64,000 nucleotides of DNA. Source: Corynebacterium sp. (GTDB lineage Bacteria; Actinomycetota; Actinomycetes; Mycobacteriales; Mycobacteriaceae). Where the stretch lies: positions 1-64,000 of the forward strand of contig NZ_JALAGU010000054.1 of the NCBI RefSeq assembly GCF_022712275.1, read 5' to 3'. Within the stretch, counting starts at the first letter, position 1, and each line of letters starts with the position of its first letter. Position numbers and translations under genes: made by a program. Under the pieces are notes generated by a model. That model made no database searches. It was given only the letters and a program-made list of their open reading frames with translations, and had not been told where the DNA came from. Shown piece after piece: positions 16,313-24,910 of the stretch.

Positions 16313-17071
16313 TCAGAACGTGCCCGGGTATGCCCCACCGTCGAGCAGCAGGTTCTGGCCGGTGATGTAGGACGCCTGCTCCGAGCACAGGTACGCACAG
16401 GCCGCCCCGAACTCTGCCGGGTCCCCGAAGCGTCCGGCCGGGATACCCTCCGGTGCCGGTAGATCCTCACCCGGTGCGACCCCGGCGGTCTCCCGGATCC
16501 GGTCGGTGGCGAACCTCCCGGGCAGCAGGTTGTTCAGCGTGACACTCGACGAGGCCAGCTGCGGTTGCCGGGCGACACCTGCGACGAAGCCCGTCAGCCC
16601 TGAACGCGCCCCGTTGGACAGGCCCAGGTTCGCGATCGGCGCCTTCACCGACCCAGAGGTGATGTTCACGATGCGGCCGAAACCGCGGGACGCCATGTCG
16701 TCCACCGTCGCCTTGATCAGTTCCACCGCAGTGAGCATGTTCTGACGCAGTGCCCCGAGCCAGGCGTCCTCATCCCACTCGCGGAAGTCGCCGGGCGGCG
16801 GGCCGCCCGCGTTGGTCACCACGATGTCGATCTGTGGGGCGGCGTCCAGGAGTTCCTCACGCACAGCGGCATCCGCCACGGAGCCGACGATCTCGCGGAC
16901 CTCCACACCGTGGCGACGCAACCGCTCCGCGGACTCACCCAGCGTGTCCGCATTCCGCGCATTGACCACCAGGTTCACACCCTCGGTGGCCAGCGCGTCC
17001 GCACATCCGAAGCCCAGTCCCTTACTCGACGCGCAGACCACGGCCCAGCGTCCTGCTATTCCCAGATCCAT
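16313..17071 (-). CDS. SDR-family protein with degenerate catalytic site
   Basis: A 252-aa protein with the short-chain dehydrogenase fold and FabG-like overall sequence (VVTNAGGPPPGDF, NITSGSVKAP, NLLPGRFATDR, LLLDGGAYPG). The glycine-rich nucleotide motif is altered (ASSKGLGFG). The catalytic YxxxK is replaced by a segment reading LGLSNGARSGLTG, with no Tyr or Lys in the usual places. This matches a described beta-ketoacyl-ACP-reductase-like subgroup that lacks the standard tetrad. ATG at 17071 is chosen over GTG at 17080. It diverges from the uvrA-like gene with only 32 bases between. Substrate and activity unknown. Confidence 0.75.
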   Translation of the reverse strand: MDLGIAGRWAVVCASSKGLGFGCADALATEGVNLVVNARNADTLGESAERLRRHGVEVREIVGSVADAAVREELLDAAPQIDIVVTNAGGPPPGDFREWDEDAWLGALRQNMLTAVELIKATVDDMASRGFGRIVNITSGSVKAPIANLGLSNGARSGLTGFVAGVARQPQLASSSVTLNNLLPGRFATDRIRETAGVAPGEDLPAPEGIPAGRFGDPAEFGAACAYLCSEQASYITGQNLLLDGGAYPGTF

Positions 17072-17103
17072 GGCGCCCACGGTACCGCCTAGACTGGGCG
17101 GTC

Positions 17104-19473
17104 ATGTCTGACCTGATCTCCGTGCACGACGCCCACCTGCGCAACCTCCGCCACGTCGATGTGGAACTTCCCCGCAATGCGCTGGTCGCGGTGACCGGGG
17201 TGTCCGGATCGGGGAAGTCGTCGCTGGCCTTCGGCACGATCCACGGTGAAGCGCAGCGCCGCTATCTGGAATCCGTCGCCCCGTTCGCCCGCCGTCTGAT
17301 CGCCGGCGCGGTGGACCCGAAGGTCGCGCGGATCGAGGGACTCCCCCCGACGGTCGCTCTGGAGCAGAACCGGGCCGGCGGCGGTGCGCGGTCGACGGTG
17401 GGGACGTTCTCCACCGTGTCCAACTCCGTGCGGCTGCTGTACTCCCGCTGCGGCGACTACCCCGCCGAGCTGCGCGACAGAGTGGGTCGGCTGGATTCAG
17501 ACCACTTCTCCCCCAACACCGCCGCCGGGATGTGCCCGACCTGCCAGGGCACGGGGACGGTCCACGCACCGACGGAACAGTCGATGGTGCCGGACCCGTC
17601 ACTGTCCATCGACGAGGGGGCGATCGCCGCATGGCCCGGCGCGTGGCTGGGCAAGAACTTCCATGACATCCTCGTCACCCTCGGCTACCGTACCGACCTC
17701 CCCTGGCACGACCTGCCGCAGACCGAGCGCGACTGGATCCTGTTCACCGACGACAGGCCGGTGGTCACGGTGCATCCGGTGCGCGGCGCCGACCAGATTC
17801 AACGCACCTACGACGGCACCTGGCGGTCGGTCTCGGTGTACCTGCGCGAGACTCTGGCCGCCACCGGATCGGAGTCGACCCGCAGGCGCGTGCTCTCCTT
17901 CATGGACCATGCGGTGTGCCCGGACTGCGGTGGACGCCGCCTCACTCCGGACGCTCTGCATGTCACCTACCGCGGCTACCCGGTGGATGAACTCAATGCC
18001 CTCTCTCTGGCGGCCTTGCGGGAACTGCTGGAACAGGGCTCCGTCACCACGGAGGACGCCGCCGACGCAGCGACGGAGGCCGAACGCCTCCTGCTCGACC
18101 AGGTCCTGCCGACACTCACCGCCGCCGTCGACCTGGGTCTCGGGCATCTCAGCCTGGACCGCCCGGCGACCACGCTGTCCGCCGGTGAGATGCAGCGGCT
18201 ACGACTGGCCTCCCAGCTGCACTCCGGCCTGTTCGGGGTGGTCTACGTCCTCGACGAGCCCTCGGCCGGTCTGCACCCGACCGAGCGCACCGCGGTCCGT
18301 GAACTGATGGACCGTTTCCTGGGCACCGGCAACAGTGTCATCCTCGTGGAGCACGATATGGCCCTGGTCGCCGACGCCGACCATGTCATCGATGTCGGCC
18401 CGGGTGCCGGCGAGCTCGGCGGGGAGGTCCTCTGGTCAGGCCCGGTGGCGGGCCTGGCCGCGCAGGACACTCCGACCGGACGCGCGCTCGCGGCATCCTT
18501 CCCCACCCTGAAGGATGCCCCGCGACCCGCGACGGACGGCGTGCCGGTGCGTGCCACCGCGCGCACCCTCGATGTGGACGCCACCCTCGGCCTCGGCCAG
18601 TTCACCGCGGTCACAGGCATCTCCGGGTCCGGGAAGTCGACCCTGGTCTCCCAGGTGCTCCCCGGCATACTGGAGGCCACCGGCCTACGTGCGCTGTTGA
18701 TCACCCAACAACCCATCGGACGGACGCCGCGCTCCACGCTGGCCACCTACACCGGCCTGTTCGACCGGGTGCGCAAGCTCTTCGCGGACACCGACGAGGC
18801 GAAGCGACGCGGATGGACGGTCTCCCGGTTCTCCTACAACGTCACACAGGGCCGCTGCCCCACCTGCGACGGAGAGGGGACGATCGAGGTGGAGCTGGTG
18901 TTCCTGCCCGGCAGCTACACGACCTGCCCCGACTGCCACGGTGCCCGGTACAACCCGGAGACCCTGGAGGTCACCTGGCACGGGTACACCGTAGCGGAGA
19001 TCCTCGACCTCACCGTGGCCGAGGCCCGGGGCGTGTTCACCGAGGAGCCGCAGATCGCCGCCGCACTTCAGGCCCTGCACGCGGTCGGTCTGGACTATCT
19101 GCGGCTGGGCCAGGGTGCCCCGGAGCTCTCCGGCGGCGAGGCTCAGCGCATCAAGCTGGCGACCGAACTGCAGCGCTCCGGAAAGACGCGACGACGCACC
19201 CCGACCGTGCACCTGCTGGACGAGCCGACGACCGGACTCCACCCGGCGGACGTGGACCTGCTGGTCACCGAACTGCACCGCCTGGTGGACGCCGGGGACT
19301 CCGTGGTGGTCGTCGAACATGACCTGCGGGTTGTCGCGCAGGCGGACCGGGTGATCGACCTGGGCCCGGGTGCGGGAGCCGACGGTGGCCGGATCATCGC
19401 CGACGGAACACCTGCCGAGGTCGCGGCAACGGATACGGCAACCGGTCGGGCGCTGGCGGCGTCCTCCGGTTAA
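17104..19473 (+). CDS. UvrA-like ABC ATPase (short paralogue)
   Basis: A 789-aa UvrA-family protein with two ABC ATPase modules: Walker A GVSGSGKSS near residue 32 and GISGSGKST near residue 507, with signature LSAGEMQRL and LSGGEAQRI. Zinc-type CxxC clusters are present (CPTCQGTG, CPDCGGRR, CPTCDGEG, CPDCHG). It is about 150 residues shorter than housekeeping UvrA (about 950), consistent with loss of most of the UvrB-binding/insertion region seen in UvrA2/DrrC-like proteins. Such paralogues are linked to drug or DNA-adduct tolerance rather than core excision repair, but no partner gene lies here. It ends in a 4-base convergent overlap with lysG. Confidence 0.85.
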   Translation: MSDLISVHDAHLRNLRHVDVELPRNALVAVTGVSGSGKSSLAFGTIHGEAQRRYLESVAPFARRLIAGAVDPKVARIEGLPPTVALEQNRAGGGARSTVGTFSTVSNSVRLLYSRCGDYPAELRDRVGRLDSDHFSPNTAAGMCPTCQGTGTVHAPTEQSMVPDPSLSIDEGAIAAWPGAWLGKNFHDILVTLGYRTDLPWHDLPQTERDWILFTDDRPVVTVHPVRGADQIQRTYDGTWRSVSVYLRETLAATGSESTRRRVLSFMDHAVCPDCGGRRLTPDALHVTYRGYPVDELNALSLAALRELLEQGSVTTEDAADAATEAERLLLDQVLPTLTAAVDLGLGHLSLDRPATTLSAGEMQRLRLASQLHSGLFGVVYVLDEPSAGLHPTERTAVRELMDRFLGTGNSVILVEHDMALVADADHVIDVGPGAGELGGEVLWSGPVAGLAAQDTPTGRALAASFPTLKDAPRPATDGVPVRATARTLDVDATLGLGQFTAVTGISGSGKSTLVSQVLPGILEATGLRALLITQQPIGRTPRSTLATYTGLFDRVRKLFADTDEAKRRGWTVSRFSYNVTQGRCPTCDGEGTIEVELVFLPGSYTTCPDCHGARYNPETLEVTWHGYTVAEILDLTVAEARGVFTEEPQIAAALQALHAVGLDYLRLGQGAPELSGGEAQRIKLATELQRSGKTRRRTPTVHLLDEPTTGLHPADVDLLVTELHRLVDAGDSVVVVEHDLRVVAQADRVIDLGPGAGADGGRIIADGTPAEVAATDTATGRALAASSG

Positions 19474-20339
19474 TCCAGCCCCACCGCCGCCGCCGCGTGG
19501 ATCGCGTCGGTCAGCGCCTCCAGCGTGTCCGATTCCAGCCGCCACCGCTGCCAGTAGAGCGGCACTTCGAGGACATCGTCGCTGAGCCGGGCCATGGTGC
19601 CGGCGTCCACGAACGGCGTCGCAGCGGGCACGGGGACCACCGTCCAGCCCAGACCTGCGACCACGGCATCGTTGAGCCCCTCGAAACTCGGGATCCGGGA
19701 AACCCGCCGTCCCACATCCGGGATGATGCCGTGCAGGTCGAGGATGTCATCGGTCATCCGGTCATGCTCACCGATGATGAGCAGCGGCAGGTTCTCCCAT
19801 CCGCCGCCGTCCTCGCTGTCCAGACGATCGGCCAGGGCCGGGGATCCGACCGGCCAGTAGCGCAGCACACCGAGTTCCTCGACCTCACAGCCAGGGACCG
19901 GATCGGCGGATGCGGTGACCACCCCCATACAGTCGCCCCGGCGCAGCATCTCCAGGGAATGCTGCTCATCCTCCACCGTCAACCGCAGCGCGATCCCGCC
20001 CTGTTCCGCGACGGTCCGCAGCACAGGTCGGAACCAGGTACCCAGCGAGTCCGCATTGACGCCGACAGTCACCGGACGCTCGCTGATACGTCCCCGCAAC
20101 CGGTCATCGGTCTCCTGTTCCAGCAGCCGCAGGCGTCGGGCCGCCTGGACAAGCACCTCCCCGGCCTCGGTCACGCCGACCGGTGAGCCACGCCGCACTA
20201 CCACCCGGCCGACGTCCGATTCGAGCGCCTTGATCCGCTGGCTGACCGCCGAGGGGCTCACGCCCAGACGCGAGGCTGCGGCGTCGAAACTCCCCTCATC
20301 GACGACAAGCAGCAGAGTGTCGAGGTGACGTGGGATCAT
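19470..20339 (-). CDS. lysG: LysG, LysR-type activator of lysine export
   Basis: A 289-aa LysR-family regulator of the ArgP/LysG group. The N-terminal HTH (HLDTLLLVVDEGSFDAAASRLGVSPSAVSQRIKALE) covers residues 5-40, followed by the effector domain. It is divergent from the lysE gene 73 bases away, the arrangement known in C. glutamicum, where LysG with lysine, arginine or histidine as coinducer turns on lysE. On the minus strand TAAGAT ends seven bases before the ATG, so the mRNA may be leaderless. The identification rests on family plus context; alternative LysR roles are unlikely given the lysE partner. Confidence 0.85.
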   Translation of the reverse strand: MIPRHLDTLLLVVDEGSFDAAASRLGVSPSAVSQRIKALESDVGRVVVRRGSPVGVTEAGEVLVQAARRLRLLEQETDDRLRGRISERPVTVGVNADSLGTWFRPVLRTVAEQGGIALRLTVEDEQHSLEMLRRGDCMGVVTASADPVPGCEVEELGVLRYWPVGSPALADRLDSEDGGGWENLPLLIIGEHDRMTDDILDLHGIIPDVGRRVSRIPSFEGLNDAVVAGLGWTVVPVPAATPFVDAGTMARLSDDVLEVPLYWQRWRLESDTLEALTDAIHAAAAVGLD

Positions 20340-20412
20340 GAAGCCGATCTTACGTCAGTTCAGAAGTGCTTGGTTGTCTTCATCGGGGGTGGTTCCTAGG
20401 CTCATCCGGGTG

Positions 20413-21138
20413 ATGACCGCTACCCTTGCCTCCCAGTTCCATGTCGCCCTCTCCGGACTGCTGTTCCAGCTGACCGTCATCGTCGGTATCGGGCCGCAGA
20501 ATATCGTCCTGCTCAAGCAGGGTGTGCGACGCTGGGGTGTGGGCCTGGTCGTCTCCGTGTTCATCATCGGCGACATCGTGCTGCTCACCCTCGGCACCGC
20601 CGGCGTGGCGGTCGTCGTGGAGAAGATGCCGCTGCTGCTGGAGATCCTGCGCTGGGGCGGCGTGGCCTACCTGCTGTGGTTCGCCACCACCTGCCTGCGT
20701 GACGTGCGCAACCCCACCCCGATCGACACCTCCACCGAGCGTCCTTCGGTGGAGACGGTAACTGTGCACTCCCCCGACGCCGGCTCTGATTCCGCCGTGG
20801 CCACGCTCACCCGCATTCCGCTGCGCACCCGGGTGACGACCCGGATGCCGGCACTGGCCGCGCTCCCCACCGCACTGGCCGTGACCTTCCTCAACCCGGC
20901 GGCCTGGGTCGACGGCATGATCGTCTTCGGCACCATGTCCAACCAGTACGGGAGCGACGGAAAGTGGGTCTTCACCGTCGGCGCCCTGGTCGGCTCGGTG
21001 CTCTTCTTCGTCGGGGTCGGCTACGCCGCCCGACTGCTCGCCCGGCCACTGTCGAAGGTGTCCGTCTGGCGGTGGATCAACCTCGGCATCGGCGTCCTCA
21101 TGCTCGCCATGGCCGCGCGCCTGGCGATGATGGGCTGA
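20413..21138 (+). CDS. lysE: LysE, L-lysine/arginine exporter
   Basis: A 241-aa membrane exporter of basic amino acids. It has the LysE fold: a conserved GIGPQNIVLLKQG in the first helix, a WGGVAYLLWFA segment, a polar central loop of about 60 residues, then TFLNPAAWVDG and a closing helix pair. The long central loop is typical of corynebacterial LysE. The frame extends upstream to 20338, overlapping the lysG start. ATG at 20413 is preferred because it fits the family N-terminus, and because TTGTCT - 17 bases - TAGGCT ends ten bases before it. Its stop directly abuts the stop of the convergent DoxX gene. Confidence 0.87.
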   Translation: MTATLASQFHVALSGLLFQLTVIVGIGPQNIVLLKQGVRRWGVGLVVSVFIIGDIVLLTLGTAGVAVVVEKMPLLLEILRWGGVAYLLWFATTCLRDVRNPTPIDTSTERPSVETVTVHSPDAGSDSAVATLTRIPLRTRVTTRMPALAALPTALAVTFLNPAAWVDGMIVFGTMSNQYGSDGKWVFTVGALVGSVLFFVGVGYAARLLARPLSKVSVWRWINLGIGVLMLAMAARLAMMG

Positions 21139-22218
21139 TCAGAACGGGTTTCCCCCGCCGAGGAGCACCCATGCCGCCGCGGCACCGGCGATGCCGATGA
21201 CCGCCCACAGCCAGGCGGACGCCCTCGGGCGGGTCGCCCAACCACGGGAGACGTCCGCGCCGTATCGGCCGGGGCCGGTGAAGATGAGCACCAGGCCGAG
21301 CAGACCCAGGATCGCCCAGATCTGGACGTCCTTGCTCATCTCATAGGGCCAGTAGCCGGCACCGGACTGCGAGAGCTCGAACAGGGCCATGAAGCCCGCG
21401 CCGACCAGTGCGAAAGCACCGCCGACCGGCGTCGCCAGCCCCAGCAGCAGCAGCCCACCACCGACGAGCTGGACCACCGGCAGGGCGATCGCGAGAACAT
21501 CGGCCGCCGTGAAGTCGAACAGCCGGCTCTCCAGGGCATCGACCCCCGGATCACCACCGAACCCGAAGAGGGTCTGGGCACCACGCAGGATCAGCAGGAC
21601 GCCGACCACGATGCGCAGGATGAGCAGTCCCAGGTCCAGGGTGCCGCGCGGGGTGGACGTCACCGCGACAGCACCGGCCTCCTGCTCTGCATCCCCGGTA
21701 CCGTCGAGCTCCTCGGCGTTCACGGCATTCTCTGTGTCAGCGCCGTCGATGTCCCCGACCTGGCGGGTGTCGTCGAAGACGGCGGTCTCGTAGTCGGGAC
21801 CGTAACCGCTGGCATAGGCGTCGTCTCCGGCCGGCGCATCGGGGGGGACGGCCACCGGATCGAAGACGCGCGTCGCGGCGTCTTCGTCGTCCAGGGCGTC
21901 GGAGCTGCCCGACTCGACGGGGCCGCCGATCACCTGTGTGGCCCCGGCGGACTCCTCCGGCGAGGACGCGAAGACGGTGGTCTCCGTGTCCTCCGCCTCA
22001 GGCTCCGGTTCGGGTTCAGGTTCCGGTTCAGGAGCCTTGGGCACGATCTTCTGTGGACGGGCGCGCCCGGTGACGTCGTAGATGTCTCGGGCGGGACGCG
22101 GGGCTTCCGGGACATCGGTCTCCGGGGCATCTGGCACGTCGATGCCCCCGAGGTCGTCCACGGTCTCGAAATCAGGGTCGGGGTCGGGTCGGCGGGGGTT
22201 CTTCGTCTCATCAGTCAC
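21139..22218 (-). CDS. DoxX-family membrane protein with acidic disordered N-terminus
   Basis: A 359-aa protein. Residues 1-195 are hydrophilic, strongly acidic and Pro/Glu/Asp-rich, with an EPEPEPEPEPE run. Residues 200-330 form a four-helix DoxX domain (LGLLILRIVVGVLLILRGAQTLFGF ... GGGLLLLGLATPVGG), and a final helix ends the protein. DoxX proteins are linked to thiol/redox or membrane-oxidoreductase functions in mycobacteria, but this one has no recognisable cofactor site. GTG at 22218 is the first start of this frame after the upstream divergent promoter region. Acidic cytosolic tails like this occur on several corynebacterial DoxX proteins; the role is unknown. Confidence 0.78.
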   Translation of the reverse strand: MTDETKNPRRPDPDPDFETVDDLGGIDVPDAPETDVPEAPRPARDIYDVTGRARPQKIVPKAPEPEPEPEPEPEAEDTETTVFASSPEESAGATQVIGGPVESGSSDALDDEDAATRVFDPVAVPPDAPAGDDAYASGYGPDYETAVFDDTRQVGDIDGADTENAVNAEELDGTGDAEQEAGAVAVTSTPRGTLDLGLLILRIVVGVLLILRGAQTLFGFGGDPGVDALESRLFDFTAADVLAIALPVVQLVGGGLLLLGLATPVGGAFALVGAGFMALFELSQSGAGYWPYEMSKDVQIWAILGLLGLVLIFTGPGRYGADVSRGWATRPRASAWLWAVIGIAGAAAAWVLLGGGNPF

Positions 22219-22326
22219 ATCCCCACCATAAACACCGAATCCCCGCCACAGCGGTAGACACGACCGGCCCACCCGGGGATTCGGCCTAGTCTGGGGAGGA
22301 ACGGAACAACTACCGAGGAGGACGCA

Positions 22327-23388
22327 GTGGGATACGTCGAGGCCGGCGGCTACGACCGGGACATGAACTACATCGACGACCGGGTCGTGGAACACCCTGA
22401 GGGCGACCGGGAGTGGCCGGTCGAGGCCGGGCGCTACCGGCTCGTCGGATCCCGGGCCTGCCCCTGGGCCCACCGCGCGATCATCACCCGTCGGCTCGTC
22501 GGGCTGGATGTCGGACCGGACGCCGGCCCAGGCGGTACCGGTCCGGCCCCGCTGTCGCAGGGGCTGTGCGGTCCCACCCACGACTGGAAGTCCTGGACCT
22601 TCGACCTCGACGTGGACTCGGTGGATCCGGTACTCGGCGTCGGCCGACTGCGGGACTGCTACCTGCACCGGTACGCGGACTACCCGAAGGGGATCACCGT
22701 CCCCGCTCTGGTGGAGGTCAACTCGAAGGCCGTGGTGACCAATGACTTCCGCTCCATGGTCACTGACCTCGCCACACAGTGGGCCCCGCTGCACCGGTCC
22801 GGCGCCCCGGACCTCTACCCCGCTGAGCTCCGTGAAGAGATCGACGCGATGGCGGACCTCAACTTCCGCACCGTGAACAACGGGGTGTACCGCTGCGGGT
22901 TCGCCGGGGACCAGGCGTCCTACGAGGACGCCTTCGCCGTACTCTTCGCCCGGCTCGATGAGCTCGAGGAGCACCTGGCCACCCGCCGGTACCTCGTCGG
23001 TGAGCACCTGACGCTCGCGGATGTCTACCTCTTCGCCACACTGGTGCGTTTCGACCATGTCTACCACGGGCACTTCAAGTGCAACCGGAACAGGATCGCC
23101 GAGATGCCGAACCTCTGGGGCTACCTGCGCGACCTCTTCCAGACCCCCGGTATCGGAGACACCGTCAACCTCGACCACATCAAGCAGCACTACTACCGGG
23201 TGCACGCCGACATCAACCCCACCGGCGTGGTCGCGGTCGGGCCGGATCCGGCGGCGTTCTACACCCCGCACGACCGGGAGCGTCTCGGGGGCACGCCGTT
23301 CTGGAATGCGGCCGGGAACGCAGAAGCCCCGGCCGCGCCGCGTCCGGAAGATATCCGGGACGGCGACGAGGCCGGGGCTTTCGCCTGA
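22327..23388 (+). CDS. Xi-class glutathione-transferase-like reductase (YqjG family)
   Basis: A 353-aa protein of the glutathionyl-hydroquinone reductase family. The thioredoxin-like N-terminal domain carries the catalytic cysteine in ACPWAHR (about residue 46). An all-helical C-terminal GST domain follows (about 170-320), with LTLADVYLFATLVRFDHVYH. Because actinobacteria use mycothiol rather than glutathione, the true thiol partner is probably mycothiol; that is inference. GTG at 22327 follows GAGGAGGACGCA, a strong ribosome-binding site. It stands alone between a divergent DoxX gene and the convergent pntB. Likely role: reductive removal of thiol adducts from quinones. Confidence 0.83.
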   Translation: MGYVEAGGYDRDMNYIDDRVVEHPEGDREWPVEAGRYRLVGSRACPWAHRAIITRRLVGLDVGPDAGPGGTGPAPLSQGLCGPTHDWKSWTFDLDVDSVDPVLGVGRLRDCYLHRYADYPKGITVPALVEVNSKAVVTNDFRSMVTDLATQWAPLHRSGAPDLYPAELREEIDAMADLNFRTVNNGVYRCGFAGDQASYEDAFAVLFARLDELEEHLATRRYLVGEHLTLADVYLFATLVRFDHVYHGHFKCNRNRIAEMPNLWGYLRDLFQTPGIGDTVNLDHIKQHYYRVHADINPTGVVAVGPDPAAFYTPHDRERLGGTPFWNAAGNAEAPAAPRPEDIRDGDEAGAFA

Positions 23389-23410
23389 GCGGTCCTGTTG
23401 AGAGGGCCGG

Positions 23411-24910
23411 TTACAGGGCGGAGGTGATCTTCTCGACGGAATCCTTGGCGTCGCCGAGGAGCATGTCGGAGTTCTCGTTGAAGAACAGCGGGTTCTGGAC
23501 GCCGGCGTAACCGGCACCCATGGAGCGCTTGAACACGACGACGCGGTTGGCGTCCCACACCTTGAGCACGGGCATGCCGGCGATCGGCGAGCCGGGCTCT
23601 TCGGCGATGGGGTTGACCGTGTCATTCGCGCCGATGACGAGCACCACGTCGATGTCGGCGAAGTCGTCGTTGACCTCGTCCATCTCGAGCACGATGTCGT
23701 AGGGCACCTTGGCCTCGGCCAGGAGCACGTTCATGTGACCGGGCAGACGGCCGGCGACCGGGTGGATGCCGAAGGTGACGTCGACACCCTTTTCGCGGAG
23801 CTTGGAGACCATTGCGGCCACCGGGTACTGGGCCTGGGCCACGGCCATGCCGTAGCCCGGGGTGATCATCACGGACTTGGCGTTCTTCAGCAGCTCGGCG
23901 GTCTCCTCGGCGGTGACCTCGGTGTGCGTGCCGTAGTCACGGTCGTCACTGGAGGACGCCTCGGTGCCGAAGCCACCCAGGATGACGGAGATGAACGAAC
24001 GGTTCATCGCCTTGCACATGATGTAGGACAGGTAGGCACCGGAGGAACCGACCAGTGCGCCGGTGATGATGAGCAGCGGGTTTGCCAGCATGAAACCGGC
24101 CGCTGCGGCAGCCCAACCGGAGTAGGAGTTCAGCATGGACACGACGACCGGCATGTCGCCGCCACCGATGGCGGCGACGAGGTGCAGACCCAGCAGCAGG
24201 GCCAGGACGATCATGATGCCGAGGATCGTCCATGCGACAGCCTTGTTGTCGGCCTCTTCGGTACCGGTGAGGATGAAGAAGACCATGCCGACGACGGAGA
24301 GGACGATGATCGCCAGGTTCAGCAGGTTACGACCCGGGAGGGTGAGCGGGGCACCCTTCATACGGGCAGAGAGCTTCAGGTAGGCGATGATCGAGCCGGT
24401 GAAGGTGACGGCACCGATGAAGATGCCGAGGTAGACCTCACCGAGGTGGAACTTCTCGTAGCCGGCCTCGGAGGTGTGCTCGGCGTGGATGAAGGAGTTG
24501 ACACCGATGAGCACGGCGGCCGCACCCACGAAGCAGTGCAGCATCGCGATGAGCTCGGGCATGCCGGTCATCTCGACCTTGCTGGCACGGGCGATACCGA
24601 TGACGGCACCGATGAGCATGGCGACCGCGACGAGGAGGATGGTGACCCAGGCGTCGTTGTAGTTCTCGGGGTCCGCGTGGGACTGGACGGCAGCCTTGAA
24701 GACCGTGGCCACCAGCGCGATGGTCATACCGGCGATGCCGAAGGTGTTGCCCCGGGCGGCGGACTGCTGCTTGGACAGACCGGCGAGAGCCAGGATGAAC
24801 AGCAGGGCCGCGACGAGGTAGGCGAGAGTGGAGATCCGGTCGGTCCAGTCCAGGAGATCCTGGGACACATCCGGGTTGGTGACCTCAGTGGCGAGGATGA
24901 AGGAATTCAT
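23411..24910 (-). CDS. pntB: NAD(P) transhydrogenase beta subunit
   Basis: Membrane and NADP(H)-binding subunit of the proton-translocating transhydrogenase, which drives NADPH formation from NADH using the proton gradient. The 499-aa protein has about nine N-terminal helices (to residue 265). The soluble dIII domain follows, with the NADP motif GYGMAVAQAQ (about 355) and the GANDTVNPIAEE and KRSMGAGYAGVQNPLFF segments. ATG overlaps the pntA stop (TGATG). Full length for the family. Confidence 0.95.
   Translation of the reverse strand: MNSFILATEVTNPDVSQDLLDWTDRISTLAYLVAALLFILALAGLSKQQSAARGNTFGIAGMTIALVATVFKAAVQSHADPENYNDAWVTILLVAVAMLIGAVIGIARASKVEMTGMPELIAMLHCFVGAAAVLIGVNSFIHAEHTSEAGYEKFHLGEVYLGIFIGAVTFTGSIIAYLKLSARMKGAPLTLPGRNLLNLAIIVLSVVGMVFFILTGTEEADNKAVAWTILGIMIVLALLLGLHLVAAIGGGDMPVVVSMLNSYSGWAAAAAGFMLANPLLIITGALVGSSGAYLSYIMCKAMNRSFISVILGGFGTEASSSDDRDYGTHTEVTAEETAELLKNAKSVMITPGYGMAVAQAQYPVAAMVSKLREKGVDVTFGIHPVAGRLPGHMNVLLAEAKVPYDIVLEMDEVNDDFADIDVVLVIGANDTVNPIAEEPGSPIAGMPVLKVWDANRVVVFKRSMGAGYAGVQNPLFFNENSDMLLGDAKDSVEKITSAL

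Noticed and set aside
14218..16470. 750-codon open frame antisense to ilvD
   Set aside because: Lies wholly opposite a certain gene (ilvD); its translation is low-complexity and has no domain.
22219..23625. N-terminal extension of the DoxX frame to 23625
   Set aside because: It runs antisense through the GST gene; the DoxX protein has a natural GTG start at 22218.
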